From NCBI GenBank assembly GCA_949825045.1, contig OX463824.1, positions 24,722,501-24,786,500 on the forward strand: a stretch of DNA of 64,000 nucleotides, written 5' to 3'. Shown one piece after another: positions 31,303 through 42,502 of this stretch. Below the pieces are notes generated by a model. That model was not told the origin of the DNA, ran no database searches, and saw nothing but the letters and a program-made list of their open reading frames with translations. Origin of the DNA: Argyresthia goedartella. Taxonomy: Eukaryota > Arthropoda > Insecta > Lepidoptera > Argyresthiidae. The position numbers and the translations under genes were made by a program. The stretch's first letter is position 1, and the number at the start of each line of letters is the position of its first letter.

Positions 31303-32414
31303 ATAACTATAACGCATATGCGTAGTCATTATATAAAAATACGGTATCAGTACGACAGAATTAGATTAAAAAAATGCGAAAATCCCTTAGTTTTGAAACA
31401 CCTGAACAACCTCGCATTCACCACGCGGCCGCTACCATGATACGCTAAGCGATAGTAATTTTGATCGTTAGACGCAATAAGTAAGAATCGCTATCCCGAT
31501 CACGAGCGTACCTCAGTACGAGTATATGAACTTTACCGCTCCATACTTCTCGGTGTTTTGTTTTTTTTTGATCGTAAATCAATTAACTGTTTTCAGATTT
31601 TCCCCTTAAATCTTCATAATGCACCTTTTTGCCAAATTCCAAGTTTCCAGGACATCTTGATCACTTTCAGTGACTAAAACCTAGAAGTGGATGGAAACTA
31701 TTTGCGTGACGTCATTGCAACAGGTCCACAGATATTTCCGACGGGTAGGAACAGTGGTAGACAGGAGTCAATCCTCGCTATAGCCATGCCAACGCGTACA
31801 GACAATACTAACCAACAAGATCTGAGAGTTCTTCAAGACGCTTTATCAGGGTTCTACCATACAAGATATCCTACAGATTTCAATTATTTTTTATACTTAT
31901 TAGTCCTATTAATTATACATATATTTACTAATGCAAGAGAATAGCCACAAAGTGTTACATGTTTACCTTATATATGAAAGCGCTTATAGTTGAGATCTAT
32001 AGCACAGATAGTTTAGATATCGATACATCAACCATTATATCTCAAACTCTTATTAGGAAACCATCCAATGTAATACTTTGTATGTGAGGGATTGTTTTGT
32101 ATCAAATAAATATATTATTATTATTATTTACTCTTATGGACGAATGAACAGACTGCTGCTCCAATAAATTGCCGCTTAAATTTTATACTAGCGCTAGCAC
32201 AAACGCTGTCCATATTTAAGGCCAAATGTGCCCTAATAAGCAAGTAATTTTTCTTGTATCTTGTTTCTTTATTTCTTCAGGTTCCCGAGTGAAAGACCTA
32301 GAAAGAGAAGAAAATTGATCATTGATATGAGCAAACTTAAAAAAAAGCATTTCTTTCCAATGACTGGTGAAAATTTTGTTTATTCATTCAATAATGGTAA
32401 TATCAATCGAATCT
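31303..32414. other. No firm gene; possible retro-copy 3' end near 32120
   Basis: A plus frame at 31687-31944 (85 codons, MDGNYLRDVIATGPQIFPTG) has no recognised domain. After it, AATAAA lies at 32106-32111, followed by an (ATT)n tract at 32114-32128, the typical end of a polyadenylated insert. Whether this is an unknown LINE tail or a retro-copy of a host transcript cannot be told. Confidence 0.35.
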
Positions 32415-32775
32415 CCTTATTACTGTAGATATTTACATACACTTAGCAATCGTCATTTTTTGCCACTTCTCTACATTGGACCAATGTGGGAGAAGAAGGG
32501 CGTAGAAACTCCCACTGATTGATTTTTAGATCTCTTTTAAAAATTACTTGTGCTTAACTAATACAAATATTTCAATATGAATTATTATAATTAATAAGTA
32601 GGAATAAATAATTACAAAATTAATAACAGCAAGGTCTGTGTTGAGCCAGATTAACCCCATACAGTCCCGTCATTTAAGTAATCTTAAACATTGTAATATC
32701 CCTTTTTCGACAAAGTTGCTTTAACATGGTTTTTTAATTCCTCAAAAGGCAATTTATATATAGGGACATGCATGG
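32415..32775 (-). mobile_element. LINE-D copy 3 (3' end)
   Basis: TACTGTAGATATTTACATAC, GAAACTCCCACTGATTGATT, AGCAAGGTCTGTGTTGAGCC and CCCTTTTTCGACAAAGTTGC match LINE-D copy 1 closely in the same orientation. Ends at ACATGGTTTTTTAATTCCTC, close to the fold-back junction of LINE 2. Confidence 0.75.
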
Positions 32776-32795
32776 CACAAGATGCTTGAAGATAT

Positions 32796-32834
32796 CTCCA
32801 CTTCATTCGAGCAAATTGCTCGAATGAAGTGGAG
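32796..32834. repeat. Perfect 19-bp fold-back at the LINE 2 5' junction
   Basis: CTCCACTTCATTCGAGCAA (32796-32814) and TTGCTCGAATGAAGTGGAG (32816-32834) are exact complements with one base between. The right arm lies in frame with the LINE 2 coding sequence, so the left arm looks like an inverted copy made during insertion. Confidence 0.85.
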
Positions 32835-33729
32835 GAATGAAGATTGCGGAATCCCTCAGGGTTCTATTTTGGGCCCCCTGCTTTTTGTGACTTATATTAA
32901 CAATATACAAGACCTGAAACTACATGGCCGAATTAGCCTGTATGCGGCTGACACCTGTTTATTCTACTTTGGTCCGTCTATACATGACCTGGTTGCACAG
33001 GCACAAGAAGATCTGAACATCCTGTATAACTGGCTTAGAAGCAATTTAGTCACCATCAACATCTCGAAAACTTGCTATGTCTTATTTAAAGCCAAAAATA
33101 AACCCATACCTTCGTACCCTCCACTTACCATAGACAATGTACCCCTCCAACAGAAAACTCATGAAAAATATCTCGGCCTGTATCTTGACAGCCAATTAAA
33201 CTGGATTATTCACATTGAGCATATAATTAGCAAACTAGTAGCACTCCGGGGCTCACTTCGTAGCATCGTACGATGCCTGCCTTCTAAATTACGAGTTACA
33301 TTATATAATTCTCTAGTTAAACCACACTTAATTTATTTAATCGAAATATGGGGATCTGCTACAAAAACAAGGTTAGCTAAATTACAGCGTCAACAAAATA
33401 AAATAATTAAATTACTTTTCAATTATAATTATTACACACCGACAAAACAAGTATATGCAGAAACAAAATTAATGGATATCAAAAATCTTTACAAGTATAG
33501 CGTATGTATGTTTATTCGAAAATCCCTCAACAGTAGTATCCATACTAACATAACGTTCACCCAGCGAATACAAGTTATAGGCGGCCGCTGTACGCGGCGA
33601 GGAAGCTTCCTAGTCATACCCAGACATCGAACTAATTACGGCAAAACGATGATAACTACTGGCGGAGCGCGACTTTATAACCAACTACCCTCATCTATAA
33701 GAAACGCTCAAACAATGTATGTATGCAAT

Positions 33730-33730
<1 letters not shown>

Positions 33731-33787
<57 letters not shown>
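33731..33787. repeat. (TTA)n microsatellite inside LINE 2 coding end
   Basis: About 19 TTA units. It is in frame and would encode a leucine run between AQTM and a segment resembling FKRLLTQHIL. Bounded by a short duplication of GTATGCAATG-like sequence. Confidence 0.9.
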
Positions 33788-34045
33788 GCATTCAAAAGAC
33801 TATTAACTCAACATATTTTATCGACAAGTGGGAATGTAACCATACGTCCTTCGATACTTACATAGTTACTTCATAAATTTTTTGACTTACCTACCCGAAC
33901 TGTACTGGCTGTCACCTCGTATTGTACTTATTAGAACTATGTCGACGACGGACATTAAATGTATTTTTATCTACATTATCACGTAAGTGACCTATGTATT
34001 TAGTGATAATAAATTTCATTAAACCTTAAACCTTAAATACTGCTT

Positions 34046-36704
34046 TGTGGCTCTATAGAAAGTATGTAGTGGCAGTGTCAGTCGTTGCTTATTCCAACTG
34101 GGTTCCGTGCATTGATATCGATAGTCACATGCAAAGTTTTGTTAGCATTGGATAGTTTCCTGGTTAGTGTCCATCAAACTGAGAAGTAAGCTGAGCAACC
34201 GTGAAGCAGTAAGCCAGGGATTCTTTTAAAACGAAAATCTGTAGAAATGTTACTCTGTCTGTAGACATGGGTACAATTGCCTACACCGCTAAGATATTAA
34301 AACTTTTAAGTATTAGTTATCTGGTTTAGTCACTAGATCATAATTTCACATTTATACACTAGTTTCTGAACTAACTTGGTGTTCGTAACAGCCATTATTC
34401 GTATATTCGGAGCGTCTCGCGGTCGCGTATAGCCAAACTACGACTTGCTAACTTTCCCAGGGGCGAAGCGAGGTGGGGTCCCGAACTGGACTGGAACCGG
34501 TTATGACTGGAATAGCGAACGTGAAAATGGAGTTTCCTTTACAAGTTTTTGGTTGTTATTGAAACAGTGGTTAGTTTAGAAATGACAACTTTAGAAGAAT
34601 AACCTTGATAACAATTGATACGTTAGCTACATACAGAGAATCCTATTTTTTATGGAAAGCTCCGTCGAAAAGGCTAGTAATTGAAAAGTATTTATGAAAT
34701 TATTGCTTCATTGTTGCTTGGTGCATGGACTGCTTACTGGTTATTGACAACATTTGGATCCCCATCAGTGCTAAATAACTGATGCCTCCGAAATAAATTG
34801 TTTAGTAGATGTTAGCCATATCATACGATATCCCGGGACTAAACACAAATTATCCCTCCCAATACCAAGAACCAATTAAAACTGTAGATACACTCAACCC
34901 CACACTCTCAGAAGCCTTAAACGTATTCAATTACGCTCTCATTCTGAACTGAAAGCGAATTTATACCTGAGCGGAGCTTCAAGCGTTTCATCAAGTAATT
35001 GAGAAGTGGCACAAAGAACGCCCCGAGTTCGAAATTTAAATCCCGCAAATGGACCTTAGAAACAAACAAATCGCCCCCCCCCCCCGTTTCTCCTCCTTCC
35101 CCCCCCCTCCCCACCTACCCTCTCCATTACCCCTCGGGACAGCAATGGCTGCCTCCTCTAACCGCATCTTACCGGCCCCGATTCCTACTTCCTTTCCATT
35201 ACACATCCAGGGCTGACTAAACATAATCGCCAAACTTCCTTACGACTCTACCCTTCCGCCTAACGGCTCCCGCTGACCTGCGATCTAATGTACGCCTTAT
35301 CCTTAAACATTAAGCCGTTATTTCGCTCGGTGCTCTTCAAAACTACCGCGCTGCGAGTTCAGGGAAATTTCTACCCTGATCCGCGATAAGTACAGTCGGT
35401 GTTACGTTGCGCTTGTAGAAAATTTCCAATTTTCGTAGAACGACCGCCGAAGCGCTTGAGTTAAGAACAGCGCCGTACAAGTTTCGCTGTTGACTAGGAA
35501 CGTTTCAGCGGCGGCCAGCTTCAAACTTATTTGCGGGGGTGTAGCGTAGAGTTTCTTACACAAAAGATGGGGGAGGGAGGGGATATAGCAGGGTACAGGG
35601 GGTGGGGGGAATGATAAATGTTTGAATATTAATATTCGGGTCGGTGATATAGTGCTATAGTTTTATGATCTTAGTTGGGTCGTATTGCAAATCTGCTTTT
35701 CCGGTAGAGTGCTCGGACGCTGGTGTCGTGTTTTATCGCTATTTTAGTGGTCCTGCGTGTTTAGTATGTACGAGAATGACTGAATCGATCTAACTGGAAT
35801 TTAGTAATACGCTCTTACTAATATTGGTAAAACTAAATCTACAATTTCAACTCATTGGCTTCGACCTCACATTTATCCAATACACAAATCAGGATCAAAC
35901 TCTCCATACCATATATTCCGGCCATTAAACCAGCTTCTTGTCTTACCCAGGGCTTGCCAACCGTTTGGCGCAGTGTTCATAAAGTGCGCTTTTGGCGCCG
36001 CCATCGCCACTAAGATTTTATGGTGCCGCGTCTCCAGCCAGCGAGAAATCGTCCGAGTGAACAACTCCGCCATAAACTAGCGCCTGTGTCGTAGTAAACT
36101 GGGTCAGGGCTTGTCAACATTTTTGCTCTATAAGTTACAGCAGTATTTTACACAGTATTCTAAGTGGAATGCTTACAGCGTCTTCGCTTTCCCTCACGTA
36201 CATAGCTGTTTGGTACGTGTAGGTGTATTAGTAGAATAATCAAAGGAGTATAATGGCGTAGCAATATAGGCTTAGGACATCTATTCGGTTATTTTGCCTC
36301 TTATCCTAATACAACCCAATTTTGCAAAAAAATAAGGCATAAAATATATCATATATTTCAGGTATATGTATTAGATAGAGACGGTAATCCCATGAATAGC
36401 CTGAGCTCCAATAACACAAAAAGATCCTGCGATCAAATATGGATAAAAATCAAAGCCATCGACAAAGGTTGCCAACCGCTGTTATTGATCGCAGACTCGA
36501 GGGAAGACTAGAGCTTCCTAGGCCACGATTAAGTCTAATTGCTTTTCAAATTTATACCAGAGCGTCGCTACCCCTGTTATCAACTGCTTGTAATAATCAT
36601 TATAACGTTATACGCTTAGGTTATCCGGTTCACTAGATTGTTGTGTTGTTTGTCCTGGGGTATAGTTACAGTTTCTTGTTATGTAAAATAAACAAAAAAA
36701 CATA
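34046..36704. other. No gene supported; C-rich and G-rich tracts
   Basis: 35073-35115 has runs of up to 14 C; 35562-35612 is G-rich (GGGGGAGGGAGGGGA). The minus frame 35873-36073 (66 codons) reads like ordinary protein but matches nothing I know. Motif CAGGGCTTG.CAAC occurs at 35947 and 36108. No transposon ends identified. Confidence 0.4.
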
Positions 36705-37046
36705 GCATCATGCCTTTCCCCACACAGGATGGCAGGCACTGTTACGCCCATGTTCGATATTCAATAGGTTATTTGTTGGAAGTACAGCTTAAATCAACAT
36801 CTAATACATTAACATCACAGTGCCACATAGTGATCCTTATTTTCCATATTTTTGCTGTGTTATTATTATTATTAAATATAATTATTTTCATTGTTTTATT
36901 TAATTTCTTTGTTTTTTTTTATTTATTTTTTGTTTTTTTTTTTGTCATAATTAATTTTGTATGGTTTATAATTTATTAATAACCAATATGTGTATATGTG
37001 TGTATATGTCTGTGTTTGTACCGAATACTGAATAAATGAATTATCT
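36705..37046 (+). mobile_element. Retroelement remnant with (TCTA)n tail
   Basis: Begins with a motif R copy (CCCCACACAGGATGGCAGGC), passes through a T-rich stretch, and ends GTACCGAATACTGAATAAAT (AATAAA) with TCTATCTATCTA at 37029-37042. The 3' end style is that of a LINE; the family is not identified. Confidence 0.4.
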
Positions 37047-37074
37047 ATCTATCTAATAATTATTTAAAAGTCGG

Positions 37075-37150
37075 GGTCTTCGCTTTTTATAGCTTTTGTG
37101 ACGTCGCTCTTAGTTCCCATGTCAAAACGTATCCTAGTGTGCGGCCAGCG
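37075..37150 (+). mobile_element. SINE-B copy 7 (old fragment)
   Basis: TTTTGTGACGTCGCTCTTAG, TTCCCATGTCAAAACGTATC and CTAGTGTGCGGCCAGCGGCA correspond to the SINE-B body with many changes. Confidence 0.55.
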
Positions 37151-38084
37151 GCAACGGCAATGGCCTAAAAAGTTTTGAAAAGTCTCGGGTCGTCAACGTT
37201 TACTTCTGCGTTACCAATGATCTAGCACATCCTAGAGCCAATGGCAATTTAGCATCAAAAATAATGTTTCCTACACTCTACTGAGCTTCACAGCTCTTTT
37301 TAGCGTCACAGACCCTTTGTTAACCCTTTGAACGCTACCGTTGGTTCCCGCGCTCTATCCCCTTGTGTCAAACTAACCCTGTGCCCTAATCGTGCCCTCG
37401 TATGACCAGGTTGGGCTATTGCTGGTAGTTTTGATATAGAAAAACCTGTTGTCTCAACACTGAATGATAGGAGGTGATTTGAGACGACAAACTATTTCAT
37501 TTGTAAAGTATCCTTTTATTTCGTTTGTTTTTTCATTATGTGTTTCTTTTTTTGACGGACGCACAAAGAAGTCAGGGCTTTGGCCGCAGGCGTGCACGGG
37601 GCGGTAGCGGGGGGTTGGCAATGTTGTCAAATGTATGGTCAACTGGCCGCCACATTGTTAAAAACGGAGCTGGCCCACTTTCGAATTTCGTGTGATATGC
37701 TTTATAGCGTTTCTTGTATTTGACACCCGCCCTGCTACCGACCCGCCGGTGCAGGGGGGGTCTCACTCAGACGTTTAGGTACGTTTGGCTGGCCGAACCG
37801 GAGTTCGGGATTTCACTTAGGTTTCCGCTCGCTTGGCTCGCAGTCGCATCGCGAGATGTCAGAGTAAAAGAAGCTCTCAGGCGAAGTGATGCGGCGCAAT
37901 CTAGCCTGCACGGGCGGGTTACCGATTCTGTAGGTGTTTAGCGATTGTTGAATGTAGCGCAGGTGCGAGCTACATTGCGCTTTATTGGCGCGCAGCGAGA
38001 GTAGCTATTTATTTAAGAGTATTTGAGGAGTGATCTTTCTGTACGTAGTACTATTAAATATTCTGTGCCGGTGGTGTGTAGAAG
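37151..38084. other. No gene supported
   Basis: 37560-37940 is moderately GC-rich, with overlapping frames on both strands (for example 37714-37941) but no recognisable protein. Confidence 0.45.
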
Positions 38085-38265
38085 GCTTCACAGAGTGGTG
38101 GCTAAAGGTACAAGACCAGTGGGCAGACCACCTGCCCGGTGGTACGGCGGTATCATCAAAGCGATGTCATTGGATGCGATTGGCACATGACTGTAAGTGA
38201 CTCTATAGAGAAGAGGCATGTGCCCCTCAGTGGGTCGATGAGGGCATGATGATGATGATCATGTT
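38085..38265 (+). pseudogene. RTE-type LINE C-terminal relic
   Basis: VAKGTRPVGRPPARWYGGII resembles the GRP..RW.DD segment, and after stops EEACAPQWVDEG resembles GEA...QW. Ends in a GATGATGATGAT tail (38245-38260). Two in-frame stops mark decay. Confidence 0.65.
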
Positions 38266-38477
38266 TTTTCGTTTCAGTTGTAAATAATTCATAAGGCCAA
38301 GGCGACGTCGTGATATGTGGGTTGTTTCTTGGATTTGGTTAAGTTAAGTAAAAGAAAATTATTATTTTCCTGAGAGAAGGGAAAGGATAATTATATTATC
38401 TTCGTTAGTAAAAGTTGTTGACAATTAAATTAAATATAGAGTAAAAATAGAGTAAATGTAAATGTCGACCTTTAATT

Positions 38478-38745
38478 TTCCATCGAGGGGCACGGCCCTT
38501 TACCCGAATACGTAAGATCGAGCCATATTGCACCAAACTGGCTCAGTGTAGCTCGATGCAGGGCTGCTGGGCTAATGGCTGTGCTACCACCGAGTAGCGA
38601 TAGAGCCGGGACCCGCAGCTTAACGTGTCATCCGAAACACGGAAGCGCCCGAAACAAATACCACATAGAACGGACACCCATCCAGTACCAGTCTCGGCCA
38701 GATGTTGCTAACCGCACGAAGGTTGCCAATGTACGATTGCAGATA
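38478..38745 (-). mobile_element. SINE-T copy 2
   Basis: Minus strand: GTAGCAACA-like segment, TACTGGATGGGTGTCCG (5S-like), CGCTTCCGTGTTTCGGATGA, GCTGCGGGTCCCGGCTCTAT, CTACTCGGTGGTAGC, then TATGGCTCGATCTTACG and GGGCCGTGCCCCTCGATGG. The middle GAGGCCCTATTAGGGCAGC segment is deleted. Confidence 0.75.
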
Positions 38746-38877
38746 GGCCACAGACGCTTAAAATAGAGAATTTTAATAAATATCCGCCTAAGCGTACGCA
38801 AGTTTATGCCTCTGCCATCCGGTATGGGAAAAGCCGTTGGTTTATTGAAGGGTGTTGTACATGTCACAGTTTTTTGG

Positions 38878-39357
38878 TTAAATCAGACACTTAACTAACC
38901 TCTCTAACTCTCCCTAGACCGTTAATTAAATGCCGACGTTTAAACAAGTCGCTAGCATTTTGATTTAAATAAAGCATCGTCGAAAACTTTTAACAATCTG
39001 TCTTACCGAAAGGCCTGTTGGAAAACAAGATGGCGTCACGACAACAGCTGATTTGCACAGCTTTTAACAGGGCAAAACATTGCGGTAGCTTTGGTGAAGG
39101 GTAAAGGGGGTGAGCGAAGCGAAGCCCCCTTTATCCTTCGTGTTAGGTTGAATATGTAAAAACAACAAAAATACTTAAAACATAAACTTAAGTACACATA
39201 AAGAATTATTTATATTGTATATTTCTTATTGCCTAAAAACGTTTAGACAACTCGTTAAACGTTGCGTTCACTCACTTGTCTGACGGAATTTTAGTGAGTT
39301 GGTTAAACGTCGGCATTTAATTAACGGTCTAGAGAGTTAGTTAAGTGTCTGATTTAA
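38878..39357. mobile_element. MITE IV: TTAA-flanked element carrying the shared core
   Basis: Left end TTAA then ATCAGACACTTAACTAAC; right end GTTAGTTAAGTGTCTGAT then TTAA. The complement continues inward through GACCGTTAATTAAATGCCGA for about 55 bp; the left arm has ten extra bases. TTAA at both ends (38878-38881, 39354-39357) fits a piggyBac-type target. The core (39068-39165) reads ACAGGGCAAAACATTGCGG and on to CCTTCGTGTTAGGTTGAAT, as in MITE I and II. No coding frame. Confidence 0.82.
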
Positions 39358-39639
39358 CGAACTAAACTAAATGGCACCAATGGTTACCCACTCAACACTA
39401 CTTTTTCATATCCTTAGTTTATTCCTCATAAAGTTGGTTGTTAATCCCACGGTCCCGGAGTCCAGCTCACTGTCCCACGACCCTGGGGTCATCTTCGAGA
39501 CGATCTCACGAGACGCAGCATCCTCGGCAGATGAAGGGTTGAATCGTGGAACCTGTTCAGTTGTCAGTTAAAACTTGTTTTAACCGGCCTGCACCAGAAT
39601 TAGGGCACGGTTTTTCGGGCGTTTGTATGTATGTATGTG

Positions 39640-40302
39640 TCACCGTAAGATAGTCAAAACCGTAAGTTGATAAACTAACGTTTTCTTTCTCGCAAGTTGG
39701 TCAACTATCGACAGATAGTAAACTGTAGCATACTGCTTACTATATGACTTGCAAGTTGATCAACTAACGGTTAAAACTGTTAAATAGTAAACTGGTTTGA
39801 ACTTGAATTGCAAACGAAATACCAGGGCAAACACTGCGGTAGCTTAGGTGAAGACTAGAGGGGGCGAGCGCAGCGAAGGAGTACGGCTCAATCTTACTCG
39901 TATTCGGGTAAAGGCCCGTGCCCCTCGGTGCACTCAGAGAAAAATCGGCTAACAAAGCGACAGTAAAAGCTTTGTTAGAATTTTATTGTTACCGCACGTA
40001 AGTGCATCGTCGCTGCAGCTATAGGCCCATTGTGGCTGTGACAACTTTTTTATTGTTGAAATGATTTTTGTTATTTTAGCTAAAGACACGTAGATACGGT
40101 AACTATGTTAAAAATATTTAAACGGGATAACAATGGCACGTTGTCATCTTATCAACGCTATGAAGTGATATTGTAGCATTAGGTTGACACGTAAGAACAA
40201 AAGAAAAGTAAATTCTAAACCCTGTCGGTCTGGTTTACCATTTGCCGATAGTTAACTACCGCGTTGGTTTATGAACTAACGGTTTTGACTATCTTCCGGT
40301 GA
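39640..40302. mobile_element. MITE III, copy 2, reversed and split by an insertion
   Basis: Ends are CACCGTAAGATAGTCAAAAC (39641) and GTTTTGACTATCTTCCGGTG. The left half carries the core start (CCAGGGCAAACACTGCGGTA, AGCGCAGCGAAG) to about 39882; the right half resumes with ATTAGGTTGACACGTAAGAA at about 40178. The 295 bases between include a SINE-T 3' fragment (GGCTCAATCTTACTCGTATT, GGCCCGTGCCCCTCGGTG) and unassigned sequence. Relative to copy 1 the element is in the opposite orientation. Confidence 0.78.
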
Positions 40303-40368
40303 CATGCATTAGGACGCGCTACAGCCTAAACAGCTTCACGGATTTTAATAAATTAAGTGTCATTGGAT

Positions 40369-40430
40369 AAAATCATATAAACTATACTGGGAAAAGTAAT
40401 TTAAGTATGTAACATAGTTTATATGATTTT
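40369..40430. repeat. 17-bp hairpin
   Basis: AAAATCATATAAACTAT (40369-40385) and ATAGTTTATATGATTTT (40414-40430) are exact complements around a 28-base loop. Lies between MITE III copy 2 and repeat Q. Confidence 0.75.
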
Positions 40431-40444
40431 AGTCAAAAATCAAC

Positions 40445-40560
40445 AGGTTGAATCGCGAAATGCAGTTTACAAAGTTATTGATGGCGGCTACTTTCATACT
40501 CCCTATACGTAACCAGGTGCATTAATAAGTTTGTTTGCGGTACTGAAAGAAAATGCAGTC
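40445..40560 (+). repeat. Repeat Q, copy 1
   Basis: GTTTACAAAGTTATTGATGG, CGGCTACTTTCATACTCC, GTAACCAGGTGCATTAATAA also occurs at 53945-54055 within repeat G copy 7. Nature unknown. Confidence 0.6.
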
Positions 40561-40689
40561 GAGTTTTTTGTTTTATTGTTTCCTCTTGATATTTTACTCG
40601 ATTCTAGAATCGCTCACACACAGTGTCATTCACTAAGGCCCGAGAACACGAGTTAGCAGCTATTCTCGGATTAACTTTGATAACTCCAT

Positions 40690-40812
40690 AAGTGGTAGTG
40701 GTCGTAAAACCCGTTCATGAACCCGCACTGAGCCAGCATCGTGGAGTATGGCTTAATCTCACTCGTATCCGGGTAAATGGCTGTGCCCCTCGGTAGAGAA
40801 ATTAATAGGCTA
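40690..40812 (+). mobile_element. SINE-T copy 4 (5'-truncated)
   Basis: AGTGGTAGTGGTCGTAAAAC, CCGCACTGAGCCAGCATCGT, GGAGTATGGCTTAATCTCAC and TGTGCCCCTCGG, ending with an ATTAATAGGCTAC and T-rich tail. Followed at 40925-40985 by motif R (TCTTTTCCCATACGGGATGA). Confidence 0.7.
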
Positions 40813-41085
40813 CTTTTTTTAACTCCATAAGTATACATTTGTATGGAGAAATTCGCTTTGCATCTATTGGGCCTAAGAACCGAAAGATAGAAAGCAAGTT
40901 ACCTAGAAATAACATTACAAAACATAGCGTCACGTCTTTTCCCATACGGGATGACAGAGGCACAATTGTGCCCACCTTTATCCTTTTTCAATTTTGCGTG
41001 ACAAGGGGCTGGCCCATCGCCGCAGCTATGGAGTAATAAAGGTTTCCCATCAACGTTAGAACGTCCGTGAAATTACTTTGCTCAT

Positions 41086-41175
41086 TGGCACATGCTCAGC
41101 ACCGGGATTCGAACCTGCACCTTCTACGTGAAAAGCAAGCGTGAAACCCACTAGACCACAGAGCTGTTACCTTAC
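41086..41175 (-). mobile_element. SINE-C head (tRNA-derived), minus strand
   Basis: Minus strand reads CTGTGGTCTAGTGGGTTTCA (A-box) and GCAGGTTCGAATCCCGGTGC (good B-box). Not flanked by pairing acceptor arms. From 41176 to 41450 nothing else is recognised. Confidence 0.6.
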
Positions 41176-41450
41176 CTAGAGATGACAAAGATATTTATGC
41201 TCGTGCTCGTAACTATATTTAGGGCCTAAAAAGGTAAATCAATGGTGACTGTGCAAGCAAATTATTACATACATACATGCAAGCAAATACACGTAAATAG
41301 GAAAACAATCTATAACTAATAAAAAAACACATAACATAACAAACATATATATGTATGTCACCGTGAGATTATATATTAGAATTAATATCACGTCACCCCA
41401 CACTTCGACATTTCCAAACATTCGAATTTCGACACATTTCCTCCACTAAA

Positions 41451-42502
41451 TCTAGATCAAGTCAAGTCTAGATCAAGTCAAGTCTAGATCAAGTCAAGTC
41501 TAGATCAAGTCAAGTCTAGATCAAGTCAAGTCTAGATCAAGTCAAGTCTAGATCAAGTCAAGTCTAGATCAAGTTAAGTCTAGATCAAGTCAAGTCTAGA
41601 TCAAGTCAAGTCTAGATCAAGTCAAGTCTAGATCAAGTCAAGTCTAGATCAAGTTAAGTCTAGATCAAGTCAAGTCTAGATCAAGTCAAGTCTAGATCAA
41701 GTCAAGTCTAGATCAAGTCAAGTCTAGATCAAGTCAAGTCTAGATCAAGTCAAGTCTAGATCAAGTCAAGTCTAGATCAAGTCAAGTCTAGATCAAGTCA
41801 AGTCTAGATCAAGTTAAGTCTAGATCAAGTCAAGTCTAGATCAAGTTAAGTCTAGATCAAGTCAAGTCTAGATCAAGTCAAGTCTAGATCAAGTCAAGTC
41901 TAGATCAAGTCAAATCTAGATCAAGTTAAGTCTAGATCAAGTCAAGTCTAGATCAAGTCAAGTCTAGATCAAGTCAAGTCTAGATCAAGTCAAGTCTAGA
42001 TCAAGTCAAGTCTAGATCAAGTCAAGTCTAGATCAAGTTAAGTCTAGATCAAGTCAAGTCTAGATCAAGTCAAGTCTAGATCAAGTCAAGTCTAGATCAA
42101 GTCAAGTCTAGATCAAGTCAAGTCTAGATCAAGTCAAGTCTAGATCAAGTTAAGTCTAGATCAAGTCAAGTCTAGATCAAGTCAAGTCTAGATCAAGTCA
42201 AGTCTAGATCAAGTCAAGTCTAGATCAAGTCAAGTCTAGATCAAGTCAAGTCTAGATCAAGTCAAGTCTAGATCAAGTCAAGTCTAGATCAAGTCAAGTC
42301 TAGATCAAGTCAAGTCTAGATCAAGTCAAGTCTAGATCAAGTCAAGTCTAGATCAAGTCAAGTCTAGATCAAGTCAAGTCTAGATCAAGTCAAGTCTAGA
42401 TCAAGTCAAGTCTAGATCAAGTCAAGTCTAGATCAAGTCAAGTCTAGATCAAGTCAAGTCTAGATCAAGTCAAGTCTAGATCAAGTCAAGTCTAGATCAA
42501 GT
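41451..42502. repeat. 16-bp tandem array, 65 full units, no indels
   Basis: Unit TCTAGATCAAGTCAAG repeats in perfect register from 41451; the last partial unit starts at 42491. Variation is almost limited to one change (..GTTAAG) in units 8, 13, 23, 25, 30, 37 and 44, and a single ..CAAA in unit 29. The last 21 full units are identical. Every unit carries TCTAGA. Not CRISPR: there are no spacers. Assembly may have compressed or expanded the true length. Confidence 0.97.

Larger units (their letters stand above)
32796..34045 (+). pseudogene. LINE 2: C-terminal half of a reverse transcriptase, inactive
   Basis: An open frame runs from 32782 to 33876. It enters at motif B (GIPQGSILGPLLFVTYI), then the catalytic motif reads YAADTCLFY instead of YADD (residues 54-57 of the frame), so one catalytic aspartate is lost. 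Downstream are LRSNLVTINISKTCYVLFKA, KYLGLYLDSQLNW and VKPHLIYLIEIWGSAT, typical of jockey/CR1-like LINEs. Near the end a (TTA)n tract interrupts the final helix in frame. A 3' UTR follows with AATAAA near 34012 and an ACCTTAA-repeat tail to about 34045. The 5' half of the polymerase and the endonuclease are missing. Confidence 0.8.

Noticed and set aside
31687..31944. 85-codon frame followed by a polyadenylation-like end at 32106
   Set aside because: The peptide is unrecognised and the AATAAA plus (ATT)n could equally be an unknown retroelement tail; listed only as an unassigned block.
25511..42502. Regular direct repeats as CRISPR arrays
   Set aside because: Units are contiguous with no spacers, in a eukaryotic transposon-rich context, and there are no cas-like genes.
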